A stretch of DNA of 64,000 nt from Flavobacterium frigidimaris (GTDB taxonomy: Bacteria; Bacteroidota; Bacteroidia; Flavobacteriales; Flavobacteriaceae): positions 62,001-126,000 of the forward strand of contig FQWG01000009.1 of the NCBI GenBank assembly GCA_900129595.1, in the 5' to 3' direction. Below, piece after piece: positions 47,997 to 56,727 of the stretch. The translations under genes and the position numbers were made by a program. Positions within the stretch are counted from its first letter, which is position 1, and every line of letters starts with the position of its first letter. Under the pieces are notes generated by a model. That model had not been told where the DNA came from. It was given only the letters and a program-made list of their open reading frames with translations, and did no database searches.

Positions 47997-48609
47997 AGAC
48001 GTGATCCTAATTGCATATTCTGGACATGCTTATGTAGTTGCGGAAACCATTTTGGATAATGGTTTAAATATTATAGGATATTCAGATACAGAAGAAGCAA
48101 AAACTAATCCTTATAATTTAACTTATCTTGGATTTGAGAAAGAAAATGATTTTGTTGGATGGTCGAAAGAAATTTCTTTTGTTCTTGGTATTGGAGATAA
48201 TAATTTGAGACAAAAAGTGGCAAATTTAATTTATACCAAAGGAAAATTAATACAGACAATCATACATAAAACGGCTCATGTTTCTAAAACTGCTATAATC
48301 GAATCAGGTACTTTTATTAGTAAAAACGTAATGGTTAATGCGTTAGTGAAAGTAGGAAGAAATACAATCTTAAATACTGGGTGTATAATCGAACATGAAT
48401 GTGTTTTGCAAGATGCAGTTCATATTGCACCAGGAGCTGTATTAGCTGGAAATGTCTGTGTTGGTGAGAGAAGTTTTATTGGAGCAAATGCGGTAATAAA
48501 GCAAGGAGTTATTATAGGCAGGGATGTTGTAATAGGAGCAGGATCTGTTATTATAGCAAATATTCCTGACGGGAAAAAAGTTGTGGGAAATCCGGGTAGA
48601 ATAATATAA
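47986..48609 (+). CDS. NeuD/PglD-family sugar acetyltransferase (LegH candidate)
   Basis: A 207-residue two-domain enzyme. A PglD_N Rossmann-like domain (residues 1-~85, I-L-I-A-Y-S-G-H) binds the nucleotide sugar, and a left-handed beta-helix of hexapeptide repeats follows. His137 in I-E-H-E-C matches the catalytic His of PglD. It should N-acetylate the 4-amino group made by LegC. The start is GTG 47986, overlapping legC by 11 nt; a second GTG at 48001 is possible. NeuD-type O-acetylation of a nonulosonic acid is the alternative reading. Confidence 0.82.
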   Translation: MSDKDVILIAYSGHAYVVAETILDNGLNIIGYSDTEEAKTNPYNLTYLGFEKENDFVGWSKEISFVLGIGDNNLRQKVANLIYTKGKLIQTIIHKTAHVSKTAIIESGTFISKNVMVNALVKVGRNTILNTGCIIEHECVLQDAVHIAPGAVLAGNVCVGERSFIGANAVIKQGVIIGRDVVIGAGSVIIANIPDGKKVVGNPGRII

Positions 48610-48611
48610 AT

Positions 48612-49634
48612 ATGAATAAAGTAGTTATTATAGCTGAAGCAGGAGTAAACCATAATGGAGATATTCGTACAGCAAAACTATTAATTGACGCAGCAGTTAA
48701 TGCTGGAGTTGATTATGTGAAATTTCAAACTTTTAAAGCTGATAGCTTAGTAAGTAAGTCGGCTAAAAAAGCAAAGTATCAAAGCATAAATATTAATGAC
48801 GGTGATGATTCTCAATACGAAATGTTGAAGAAACTAGAGTTGAGTCACGAAGATCATTTAGAGTTAATATCTTATTGTAATGAGAAAAAGATTAGTTTTT
48901 TTTCAACTGCGTTTGATGTGGAAGGTGTAAATTATTTAAATGACTTAGGGCTTACATTTTTTAAAATTCCTAGTGGAGAAATAACTAATTATCCTTACTT
49001 AAGAGCTGTAGCTTTATGTGGTAAACCAGTTATAATGTCTACAGGAATGTGTTCTGAGAAAGACATTGAAAATGCTTTAGATGTATTGCTTAAATATGGA
49101 TTAACAAAAGAATTAATTTCAATTCTGCATTGTAATACAGAATATCCAACTCCCATGCAAGATGTAAATCTTAAGGCAATGTTATCAATAAAAGAAAAAT
49201 TTCAAACTCAGATAGGATATTCTGATCATACTCTTGGAATTGAAGTTCCAATTGCAGCAGTTGCATTAGGAGCGAAAATTATAGAGAAACATTTTACTTT
49301 AGATAGAAATCTGCTGGGTCCTGATCATATTGCTTCGCTCGAACCAGATGAATTAAAAGAAATGGTGGCAACAATTCGAAATATTGAATTAGCGATCGGA
49401 GGCGATGGACAAAAAGAAGCAAGTGAGAGTGAGAAAAAGAATATAGCGGTTGCCAGAAAAAGTATTCATATTAATAAAAATTTGCAAAAAGGACAAATCC
49501 TAACTGAAAATGATCTAATTTCTTTACGACCAGGAGATGGAATTTCTCCCATGCAATGGGAAAATATTATAGGAAAAAAACTAATTAGAGATAAAATTGA
49601 ATTTGATAAACTTTCATTTTTAGATATTCAATGA
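48612..49634 (+). CDS. legI: N,N'-diacetyllegionaminate synthase (NeuB family)
   Basis: A 340-residue PEP-condensing synthase. The NeuB TIM barrel starts I-I-A-E-A-G-V-N-H-N-G at residue 6. It contains V-D-Y-V-K-F-Q-T-F, I-P-S-G-E-I-T-N, I-G-Y-S-D-H-T-L-G and E-K-H-F-T-L-D. The C-terminal SAF (antifreeze-like) domain is at ~283-340. The enzyme joins PEP to a 6-carbon 2,4-diacetamido sugar to make a 9-carbon nonulosonic acid. Legionaminate rather than neuraminate or pseudaminate is inferred from the surrounding LegC, LegG, LegF and PtmE-like genes. Confidence 0.9.
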   Translation: MNKVVIIAEAGVNHNGDIRTAKLLIDAAVNAGVDYVKFQTFKADSLVSKSAKKAKYQSININDGDDSQYEMLKKLELSHEDHLELISYCNEKKISFFSTAFDVEGVNYLNDLGLTFFKIPSGEITNYPYLRAVALCGKPVIMSTGMCSEKDIENALDVLLKYGLTKELISILHCNTEYPTPMQDVNLKAMLSIKEKFQTQIGYSDHTLGIEVPIAAVALGAKIIEKHFTLDRNLLGPDHIASLEPDELKEMVATIRNIELAIGGDGQKEASESEKKNIAVARKSIHINKNLQKGQILTENDLISLRPGDGISPMQWENIIGKKLIRDKIEFDKLSFLDIQ

Positions 49635-50734
49635 AATTAGGTGTTTTAACAAGTTCACGTGCTGACTACGGAATCTATCTTCCTCTACTTAATAAAATTA
49701 AGAATGATGAGTTTTTTGATTTAGAAATTATTGCTTTTGGTACACATTTATCCAGAAGTCATGGGTATACTTTAAAAGATATCAAAAGAGATAACTATAA
49801 TTGCATTCATGAAATATCATGTTTGATTTCAAATGATAGTGAAGAATCTACTGCCTCATCGTACGGCCTAACTGTTTTAAAATTTGCAGATTTTTGGCAG
49901 ATACATAAATATGATTTAGTTTTTTGCTTAGGAGATCGTTTTGAAATGAGTGCTGCTATTCAGGCAGGAATTCCTTTCGGAGTTAAATTTGCACACTTAC
50001 ATGGAGGTGAAACAACATTAGGAGCGATTGATAACATATATCGTCATCAAATTACTTTGGCTTCAACCCTTCATTTTACAGCGACTGATATTTTTGCTGA
50101 AAAAGTTTCTAATCTTATCGATTCTTCGAAAAACGTTTTCACAACAGGATCTTTGAGTTTAAACGATATTAAAAGTTTTACTCCATTAAAAAAACAAACT
50201 TTTTTTGAGAAATTTGGAATACCGGAGGAGAATTTCATTCTGGTAACTTTCCATCCGGAAACCATGTCTGCGCAGGATAATTTTCAGTACGCAGAGGAAA
50301 TGAAAAAAGCTCTAAAAAAAATAGCTGAAAATAGATATATTGTAATTACAATGCCAAATGCTGATACACAAGGATCAATTTACCGAGAGGCTATTGAGAA
50401 ATTAAAAGTGCAAGTGCCTGATAGAGTTTTACTTATTGAAAATTTCGGGAAAAGTAATTATTTTTCGGCAATGTATTATGCTTCAATATTACTTGGAAAT
50501 ACTTCCAGCGGAATTTTAGAGGCTGCTTCATTTGGGAAATATTTTGTTAATGTTGGAGATAGGCAAAAAGGAAGAGCACAGAGTAGAAATGTTATAAATT
50601 GTGAATTTGAAGAAAAAGTAATTGTTTCTTCTGTTGTCAAAGCAATTGAATCAAACTTTTATACGGGTGAAAATATTTATTTTAGATTAAATGCAGCAGA
50701 TAATATAATTAAAATCATTAAACAATTCTCATGA
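49631..50734 (+). CDS. legG: Hydrolysing nucleotide-sugar 2-epimerase (LegG/NeuC family)
   Basis: A 367-residue NeuC-type enzyme that inverts C2 and releases the nucleotide, giving the free 2,4-diacetamido-2,4,6-trideoxymannose used by LegI. It begins L-G-V-L-T-S-S-R-A-D-Y-G-I-Y-L-P-L-L, with F-C-L-G-D-R-F-E-M, H-L-H-G-G-E-T-T, F-H-P-E-T and G-N-T-S-S-G-I-L-E-A-A motifs of the GT-B-like fold. It overlaps legI by 4 nt (ATGA), so translation is coupled. Confidence 0.92.
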   Translation: MKLGVLTSSRADYGIYLPLLNKIKNDEFFDLEIIAFGTHLSRSHGYTLKDIKRDNYNCIHEISCLISNDSEESTASSYGLTVLKFADFWQIHKYDLVFCLGDRFEMSAAIQAGIPFGVKFAHLHGGETTLGAIDNIYRHQITLASTLHFTATDIFAEKVSNLIDSSKNVFTTGSLSLNDIKSFTPLKKQTFFEKFGIPEENFILVTFHPETMSAQDNFQYAEEMKKALKKIAENRYIVITMPNADTQGSIYREAIEKLKVQVPDRVLLIENFGKSNYFSAMYYASILLGNTSSGILEAASFGKYFVNVGDRQKGRAQSRNVINCEFEEKVIVSSVVKAIESNFYTGENIYFRLNAADNIIKIIKQFS

Positions 50735-51777
50735 GAATTTATAAAGACCACTTAATTCTTTCAGGAAGTAAAATAAAACAAGCTTTACTTCAGTTCAATG
50801 AACTGTCACAAGATGCGATACTTTTTGTTGTTGATAATGAAGATAAATTAATAGGAGCATTAACAGATGGGGATGTTAGAAGAGGTTTGCTTAAAGGATT
50901 TACAATAGAATGTAATGTTGATGAGATTATTCAGGATAATCCACGATATATTGTCAAAGGAGAAAATAATCTTAAAAAAGTGATAGAGTATCGCGAAGGT
51001 GATTTTAGAATTGTACCCGTTGTTGATGAAAATAATAAAGTTGTAAATGTTATCAATTTTAGGAAAATCAGATCATATTTACCAATTGATGCTGTTATTA
51101 TGGCTGGAGGAAGAGGGCAAAGACTGCAACCATTAACGGATACGGTTCCAAAACCACTTTTAAAAGTTGGAGATAAACCAATAATGGAACATAATCTTGA
51201 TCGATTAGCTTTATTTGGAATTGATGATTTTTGGGTTTCTGTAAAATATCTTGGTGAACAAATAGAACAACATTTCGGGAAAGGTGAAAACAAAAATGTA
51301 AAAATTGAATATGTTTGGGAAAATGAACCTTTAGGGACTATTGGAGCTGTTTCACAAATTAGGAATTTTGAACATGATTATATTCTCGTTACAAATTCTG
51401 ATTTATTAACCAATATAGATTATGAGCAATTTTTTCTTGAATTTATAAGACAAGATGCCGATTTAGCTGTTTTGACTATTCCATATCAAGTCAATATTCC
51501 ATACGCAGTTTTAGAGACAAATAAAGGTGAAGTAAAAAGTTTTAAAGAAAAACCAACTTATACTTATTACTCAAATGGCGGGATATATCTGATTAAAAAG
51601 AAAATGTTAAACTTCATTCCAAAAGAAACATTCTTTAATGCAACTGATTTGATGGAAGAACTAATTAATAAAAATCTTAAAGTTATTTCATTCCCTTTTT
51701 CTGGTTATTGGTTAGATGTTGGAAAACATGAGGATTTTGAAAAAGCTCACATTGATATTCATAACATAAAATTTTAA
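50731..51777 (+). CDS. ptmE: CBS-domain nucleotidyltransferase (PtmE-like, GDP-sugar donor synthesis)
   Basis: A 348-residue fusion of two N-terminal CBS motifs (residues ~8-115, with L-I-G-A-L-T-D-G-D-V-R-R-G) and a sugar-1-phosphate nucleotidyltransferase domain from residue 119 (I-D-A-V-I-M-A-G-G-R-G-Q-R-L, then V-P-K-P-L-L). This arrangement is that of Campylobacter PtmE/LegX, which makes GDP-glucosamine for the legionaminate pathway. Its presence inside the leg cluster argues for the GDP-linked route. The CBS pair may sense a nucleotide. It overlaps legG by 4 nt. Confidence 0.87.
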   Translation: MRIYKDHLILSGSKIKQALLQFNELSQDAILFVVDNEDKLIGALTDGDVRRGLLKGFTIECNVDEIIQDNPRYIVKGENNLKKVIEYREGDFRIVPVVDENNKVVNVINFRKIRSYLPIDAVIMAGGRGQRLQPLTDTVPKPLLKVGDKPIMEHNLDRLALFGIDDFWVSVKYLGEQIEQHFGKGENKNVKIEYVWENEPLGTIGAVSQIRNFEHDYILVTNSDLLTNIDYEQFFLEFIRQDADLAVLTIPYQVNIPYAVLETNKGEVKSFKEKPTYTYYSNGGIYLIKKKMLNFIPKETFFNATDLMEELINKNLKVISFPFSGYWLDVGKHEDFEKAHIDIHNIKF

Positions 51778-51778
51778 A

Positions 51779-52501
51779 ATGAAAATATTAATAACTATTT
51801 GCGCCAGAGGTGGGTCTAAAGGGATTCCAGGTAAAAATATAAAAGATATTAATGGTAAGTCATTAATCGGGTATTCAATTGACTTAACAAAGAAAATAAA
51901 ACAGAAATTTGATGTGAAAGTTGCTTTATCTACAGACGACGAAGCTATAAAAGAAAAAGCGGAGTCATTTGGTTTAAAGACCGATTATTCACGTCCTGAT
52001 TATTTAGCTACTGATGCTGCAGGAAAAATAGATACAATAAGAGATTTGTTGCTTTACGAAGAATCTATTACAGATACTAAATATGATTTTATTTTAGATC
52101 TTGATGTAACTTCTCCTCTGCGAACTTTAGAGGATATTGAAAAAGCATTAAATATCATACGTGAAAATCCTGACGCACTAAATTTATTTTCTGTTAATCC
52201 AGCAGCAAGAAGCCCATATTTTAATATGGTTGAAAAAAATGATGAGGGTTTTTATTCATTAGTTAAAACTAATTCTGACGGTAGCGTTATGACCCGTCAA
52301 TCTGCTCCAAAAGTATACGAGTTAAACGCATCATTTTATTGGTATAGAAGGGCTTTTTTTGACAAAGGAATAAAAAGTGCAATTACTGATAGATCATTAA
52401 TATATGAAATGAATCATATATGTTTTGATTTAGATCATCCAGTTGATTTTTTATTTATGGAATATCTACTTCAAAATAACAAACTTGATTTTGAATTATG
52501 A
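51779..52501 (+). CDS. legF: CMP-legionaminate (acylneuraminate-type) cytidylyltransferase
   Basis: A 240-residue CMP-sialic-acid-synthetase-like enzyme that activates the nonulosonic acid with CTP. It begins I-C-A-R-G-G-S-K-G-I-P-G-K-N-I, the CTP-binding signature. D-L-D-V-T-S-P-L-R near residue 107 and F-D-L-D-H-P-V-D-F at the end match LegF/NeuA. One base separates it from ptmE and it overlaps the next gene by 4 nt. Confidence 0.92.
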   Translation: MKILITICARGGSKGIPGKNIKDINGKSLIGYSIDLTKKIKQKFDVKVALSTDDEAIKEKAESFGLKTDYSRPDYLATDAAGKIDTIRDLLLYEESITDTKYDFILDLDVTSPLRTLEDIEKALNIIRENPDALNLFSVNPAARSPYFNMVEKNDEGFYSLVKTNSDGSVMTRQSAPKVYELNASFYWYRRAFFDKGIKSAITDRSLIYEMNHICFDLDHPVDFLFMEYLLQNNKLDFEL

Positions 52502-53424
52502 AGATATTAATAATAGGTTTAGGTTCGATTGCTAGAAAACATATTAGTGCTTTACAAAATTTGAAATTAAAGGATGTTAATATTTATGCATTACGATCAA
52601 ATTTAAATTCAGAGATTGAAGAAGGAATTGAAAATATATATCATCTTGATAATTTAAAAATTTCTTTTGATTTTGCTATTATCTCAAATCCAACTCATTT
52701 GCATTTTGAATTTATTGAAAAATTAACAGAGCTAAATATTCCTTTATTCATTGAGAAACCTGCAGTACATACTTTAAAAGGAGTTGATAAATTAATTGAG
52801 ATAATTGAAAGTAAACAACTTGTTACATATGTAGCTTGTAATTTAAGATTTCATCCATGTATTGAGTTTTTAAAAAATAAATTGAGTAAGGAAAATTTAA
52901 AAATTAATGAAGTAAATATATATTGTGGCTCATATTTACCAGATTGGAGACCTAATGTAGATTTTAGAAAAATATACAGCGCAAATGCATCTATGGGCGG
53001 AGGTGTACATTTAGATTTATTTCATGAACTTGATTATACTGCTTGGTTATTTGGAATACCTAATAAAAGTAAATCAACATTCACAAACATTTCAAGTTTA
53101 AATATTGATGCAGTAGATTATGCTAATTATATTCTTGGATATGATACATTTACAGCAAATATCATATTAAATTACTACAGGAAAAAAGCAAAAAGAGTAA
53201 TTGAAATCGTTTTTGAAAATGAAATTTTAGTTGTAGACTTAATAAATAATCAAATTTTAAATGACGAGAATAAAATATTTTTTGAGGCTCCTAATTTTGA
53301 AGTTAAAAACACTTACAGTTTGCAGTTAGATTATTTTATCGGTTGTTTAAAAAATAATATATTTCCAATGAATTCTCTTAGAGAATCTGTAGAAATTTTA
53401 AAAATTGTCCTGAAAGATGAATAA
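52498..53424 (+). CDS. Gfo/Idh/MocA-family oxidoreductase (PtmF-like)
   Basis: A 308-residue NAD(P)-dependent oxidoreductase with a Rossmann start L-I-I-G-L-G-S-I-A-R-K-H and the family E-K-P motif (L-F-I-E-K-P-A-V-H). It lies between legF and an SDR, the same neighbourhood as Campylobacter ptmF/ptmA. Those two take part in the early sugar-phosphate steps of legionaminate synthesis, though the exact chemistry is not evident from sequence. The gene is noticeably more AT-rich than the ribosomal section. It overlaps both neighbours (4 nt and 8 nt). Confidence 0.8.
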   Translation: MKILIIGLGSIARKHISALQNLKLKDVNIYALRSNLNSEIEEGIENIYHLDNLKISFDFAIISNPTHLHFEFIEKLTELNIPLFIEKPAVHTLKGVDKLIEIIESKQLVTYVACNLRFHPCIEFLKNKLSKENLKINEVNIYCGSYLPDWRPNVDFRKIYSANASMGGGVHLDLFHELDYTAWLFGIPNKSKSTFTNISSLNIDAVDYANYILGYDTFTANIILNYYRKKAKRVIEIVFENEILVVDLINNQILNDENKIFFEAPNFEVKNTYSLQLDYFIGCLKNNIFPMNSLRESVEILKIVLKDE

Positions 53425-54160
53425 TAGATTAAAAAACAAAATAATTATAATTACCGGAGGCAATGGTCTTTTGGGGAAAGCAATTATAAATCGTCTGATT
53501 TCTGAGGGAGCATTTTGTATTAATTTTGAGATTAATCATGAAACAAACGAAGATTTGTCTAACGTTTATTGCGATATAACTGATTCTTCCTCGATTGATA
53601 AAGCATTAAAAGTTGTTTTAGAAAAGTATGATAAAATTGACGGACTTGTAAATAATGCTTATCCCAGAACGAAAGATTGGGGAAATAAATTTGAAGATAT
53701 TGTTTTTGAATCTTGGAAACAAAATGTTGATTGGCAATTAAATAGTTATTTCTATTTAACGCAAAAAGTTGCTTCGCAAATGGCCACTCAAAAAAGTGGA
53801 AGTATTATAAATATGGCGTCTATTTATGGTGTTGTTGGTGCAGACTTTAACGTTTATGAAGGGACAACGATGACTATGCCAGCGGCGTATTCTGCAATAA
53901 AAGGTGCATTAGTAAATTTTACAAGATATGTGGCTTCGTATTTTGGTCCCCAGCAAGTGAGAGTGAATACCGTTTCCCCTGGTGGGATTTTTGATAATCA
54001 AAACGAAATTTTCGTCAATAATTATTGTAAAAAAGTGCCAATGAGAAGATTGGGAAACCCTGAAGATATTTCTCCTACGGTTGCTTTTTTACTATCTGAT
54101 GATTCACAATATATCACAGGGCAGAACTTAATAGTCGATGGAGGCTGGACAGCCATTTAA
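53417..54160 (+). CDS. Short-chain dehydrogenase/reductase (PtmA-like)
   Basis: A 247-residue classical SDR. The nucleotide-binding G-G-N-G-L-L-G-K-A is at residues 14-22, followed by N-N-A-Y, the catalytic Ser in I-N-M-A-S-I-Y-G, Tyr/Lys in Y-S-A-I-K, and the C-terminal G-Q-N-L-I-V-D-G-G-W. By position after the PtmF-like gene it corresponds to PtmA of Campylobacter. It is the last gene of the tightly overlapping leg block; a 34-bp gap follows without a terminator. Confidence 0.82.
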   Translation: MNNRLKNKIIIITGGNGLLGKAIINRLISEGAFCINFEINHETNEDLSNVYCDITDSSSIDKALKVVLEKYDKIDGLVNNAYPRTKDWGNKFEDIVFESWKQNVDWQLNSYFYLTQKVASQMATQKSGSIINMASIYGVVGADFNVYEGTTMTMPAAYSAIKGALVNFTRYVASYFGPQQVRVNTVSPGGIFDNQNEIFVNNYCKKVPMRRLGNPEDISPTVAFLLSDDSQYITGQNLIVDGGWTAI

Positions 54161-54194
54161 TATAAATTAAAGTATTTAAAAAATAAATAGTGTA

Positions 54195-55340
54195 ATGAGC
54201 GAAAAGAAAATAACTTGGTGTAAGAATTGTTTAAATATGTCTACGAGACCTAGAATTTCATTTGATGATAGGGGATGGTGTAATGCTTGTCAGTGGATGG
54301 AAGAAAAAAAACAAATAGATTGGTCAAAAAGACAAAAGCAACTGGATGAATTAATTATTAAATATAAGTCTACAAACGGAAATTTTGATTGTATTGTGCC
54401 TGTAAGTGGTGGTAAAGACGGTTCATATGTTGCATATATGTTAAAGCATAAATATGGTATGAATCCTTTGGCAGTTACAGTGCGTCCTGCTTTATCGTTA
54501 CCAATCGGTGATCAGAATCTCTTTAATTTTATACAATCAGGATATGATCATATACATATATCACCTAATCCAGTAGTTCTTGATAGACTTAATAAATACG
54601 GTTTTATTGAAAAGGGTTTTCCATATTACGGATGGTTAATTGCTATTATGACCGCATGTATTAAAACTGCAGCAAACTTTAAAATACCATTGATGTTTTA
54701 TGGGGAAGATGGAGAGGTTGAATACGGCGGGTCTACTGAAAGTAAAAATAATCCTTTGTATGATATTGAGTATATGAAAAAAATATACTTAGAAGGAGGC
54801 CATCAAATAGTTTTTGATAGAATTAGAGCAGATGGTGATATTTCTGAAGCTGATTTAGCATTTTTTAAATTTCCTACTGATGAAGAAGTTTCAAATATTG
54901 GACTTTCTTTTACACATTGGTCTTATTTTGAAGCTTGGGATTCTTATAGGAATTATGTTGTAGCAAAAGAACATTGTGGATTAATTGAAAAAGAAGAAGG
55001 AAGTGTAGATACTTTTACTAATTTTTCACAAAATGATCAGGCATTATATACTTTACATGCTTATTTGATGTATTTAAAATTTGGATTTGGGCGTGCAACT
55101 CAAGATGCTGGTATAGAGATAAGAAGAGGATCAATGACAAGAGACCAGGCATTGAATTTAGTAAAAATGTATGATAATGCTTATCCTCATGATTTAATAG
55201 ATGTATTTTTAGATTATTATAAAATGACTAAAGAAGAGTTTGATGCTGTTTTAGATAAATATGCAAACAAAGATTTATTTGAGAAAATAGATGGAATTTG
55301 GTCACCTAAATTTACACCAGGAGAAGATTTTACGATATGA
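54195..55340 (+). CDS. N-acetyl-sugar amidotransferase (WbuX/PseA/PtmG family)
   Basis: A 381-residue PP-loop ATP pyrophosphatase. A zinc-binding Cys set (Cys9, Cys12, Cys29, Cys32) precedes the ATP-binding S-G-G-K-D-G-S at residues 71-77 (in P-V-S-G-G-K-D-G-S-Y). This family activates the acetamido oxygen of a sugar or nonulosonic acid and replaces it with ammonia, giving an acetamidino group. Ammonia would come from the HisH-like and HisF-like pair encoded immediately downstream with overlapping ends. Next to leg genes, the likely substrate is a legionaminic acid form, as for PtmG in Campylobacter. Confidence 0.88.
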   Translation: MSEKKITWCKNCLNMSTRPRISFDDRGWCNACQWMEEKKQIDWSKRQKQLDELIIKYKSTNGNFDCIVPVSGGKDGSYVAYMLKHKYGMNPLAVTVRPALSLPIGDQNLFNFIQSGYDHIHISPNPVVLDRLNKYGFIEKGFPYYGWLIAIMTACIKTAANFKIPLMFYGEDGEVEYGGSTESKNNPLYDIEYMKKIYLEGGHQIVFDRIRADGDISEADLAFFKFPTDEEVSNIGLSFTHWSYFEAWDSYRNYVVAKEHCGLIEKEEGSVDTFTNFSQNDQALYTLHAYLMYLKFGFGRATQDAGIEIRRGSMTRDQALNLVKMYDNAYPHDLIDVFLDYYKMTKEEFDAVLDKYANKDLFEKIDGIWSPKFTPGEDFTI

Positions 55341-55948
55341 AAATTGTGATAGCCGATTATGGCATGGGAAATATAAAATCCATTATCAGTGCCTTGAACT
55401 ATCTAGGTACTGATAATGTTATAGTCTCTGCAGATTATGAAACTCTTAAAAGTGCTGATAAAATAATTCTTCCAGGTGTGGGATCATTTAGAAAAGCAAT
55501 GATTCAGATTAGGGAGAAAAATATTGATAAATATCTTGAAGAGCTTGTTGTAAAAAACAATAAACCTCTAATTGGAATTTGCTTAGGGATGCAGCTTTTA
55601 GGTACCTCAAGTACGGAAGATGGTTTTACAGAGGGACTAGGATTTGTGAATGGACATTGCATAAAATTTGACAATACCAATTTAAAGGTGCCACATGTTG
55701 GATTTAATCAATTAAAAACTGCTGCTGATTCAAAGTTATATGCTGGTCTGCCAAATGAGTCGGATTTTTATTTTACGCATAGCTACAAAATGGTTAGCGA
55801 ACATGATATAAATCAATCATATTGTCATTATGATTCTGATTTTATTGCAAGTTTTGAGTATAACAATATTGTAGGAGTGCAATTTCATCCTGAACTTAGT
55901 CAAAAAAATGGTTTAAAGTTGTTGAAAAATTTTATTGAAAAATTCTAA
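55337..55948 (+). CDS. HisH-like glutaminase of the acetamidino-sugar system (WbuY type)
   Basis: A 203-residue class I glutamine amidotransferase. It starts I-A-D-Y-G-M-G-N-I-K-S, has the P-G-V-G-S-F oxyanion segment near 46-51, the nucleophile Cys82 in G-I-C-L-G-M-Q, and His184/Glu186 in F-H-P-E. All catalytic residues are kept, so it should release ammonia from glutamine. It is not part of a his operon: no other histidine genes are nearby and it is wedged between WbuX-like and HisF-like genes. It overlaps the upstream gene by 4 nt. Confidence 0.88.
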   Translation: MKIVIADYGMGNIKSIISALNYLGTDNVIVSADYETLKSADKIILPGVGSFRKAMIQIREKNIDKYLEELVVKNNKPLIGICLGMQLLGTSSTEDGFTEGLGFVNGHCIKFDNTNLKVPHVGFNQLKTAADSKLYAGLPNESDFYFTHSYKMVSEHDINQSYCHYDSDFIASFEYNNIVGVQFHPELSQKNGLKLLKNFIEKF

Positions 55949-56727
55949 TGTTAAGAAAAAGAATAATATTCGCATTAATTTATAGCGATGGCTTTTTTAT
56001 GCAGAGCCGTAATTTTAGATTGCAAAAAGTGGGTAATCTAAATTGGCTTGAGAAAAATTACAAATTTCAAAATATTGCATTTTCTCTTGATGAATTGGTT
56101 GTATTAAATGCAACTCGCAATCATAAATCAATTGGCGATTTTGCAAAAACTATTGAAAACCTAGTAAACGATGTTTTTATTCCTATAGCTGCAGGCGGAG
56201 GAATTAGATCAATGGGAGACGCAGAATTATTATTTAATAGTGGCGCTGATAAAATAGTTTTAAATTCTGTTTTAAATACAAACCCAGAATTAGTAAGGGA
56301 ATTAATAAAGACATATGGCTCACAAAGTATTGTGGCATCTATTGATTATAAGAAAAATGATGAAAAATTCGAAGTTTATATCAACGATGGAACTACTAAA
56401 ATAAATCTTGATTTAGAAGATTATTTACACTACCTAGAAAAACTTGAAGTGGGAGAAATTTATTTAAATTCTATTGAAAAAGATGGTACTGGATTTGGAT
56501 ACGATTTTGACACAATTGAAAAGTTCGAATCAAAGATTAAGATACCTCTTATAATTGCTGGAGGAGCTGGAAATGAATCTCATTTTATCGATGGATTAAA
56601 ATATAAAAATGTTAGTGCGGTTGCTACTGCAAATTTATTTAATTTCATTGGAGATGGACTTCCGAAAGCACGTGTGAAATTAATTGAACAAGGTGAAAAT
56701 TTAGCAAATTGGAATGTTAATAATTGA
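55948..56727 (+). CDS. HisF-like barrel of the acetamidino-sugar system (WbuZ type)
   Basis: A 259-residue HisF-fold TIM barrel. The second cyclase Asp (Asp133, equivalent to Asp130 of T. maritima HisF) and the ammonia-gate pair Asp101-Lys102 in G-A-D-K are kept. The first catalytic Asp (Asp11 of HisF) is Ile11 in A-L-I-Y-S-D-G. Loss of this residue argues against imidazole-glycerol-phosphate cyclisation and for a conduit role, channelling ammonia from the HisH-like partner to the PP-loop amidotransferase. It starts within the stop of the HisH-like gene (1-nt overlap). Confidence 0.88.
   Translation: MLRKRIIFALIYSDGFFMQSRNFRLQKVGNLNWLEKNYKFQNIAFSLDELVVLNATRNHKSIGDFAKTIENLVNDVFIPIAAGGGIRSMGDAELLFNSGADKIVLNSVLNTNPELVRELIKTYGSQSIVASIDYKKNDEKFEVYINDGTTKINLDLEDYLHYLEKLEVGEIYLNSIEKDGTGFGYDFDTIEKFESKIKIPLIIAGGAGNESHFIDGLKYKNVSAVATANLFNFIGDGLPKARVKLIEQGENLANWNVNN

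Noticed and set aside
48612..49634. N-acetylneuraminate synthase (true sialic acid) reading of the NeuB-family gene
   Set aside because: The cluster has a 4,6-dehydratase, a 4-aminotransferase and a PtmE-like gene, which sialic acid synthesis does not need; legionaminate type fits better, although the substrate is not proven.
55337..56727. Histidine biosynthesis genes hisH and hisF
   Set aside because: No other his genes nearby, the HisF-like protein lacks the Asp11 equivalent, and the pair overlaps a WbuX-type amidotransferase in a glycan locus.
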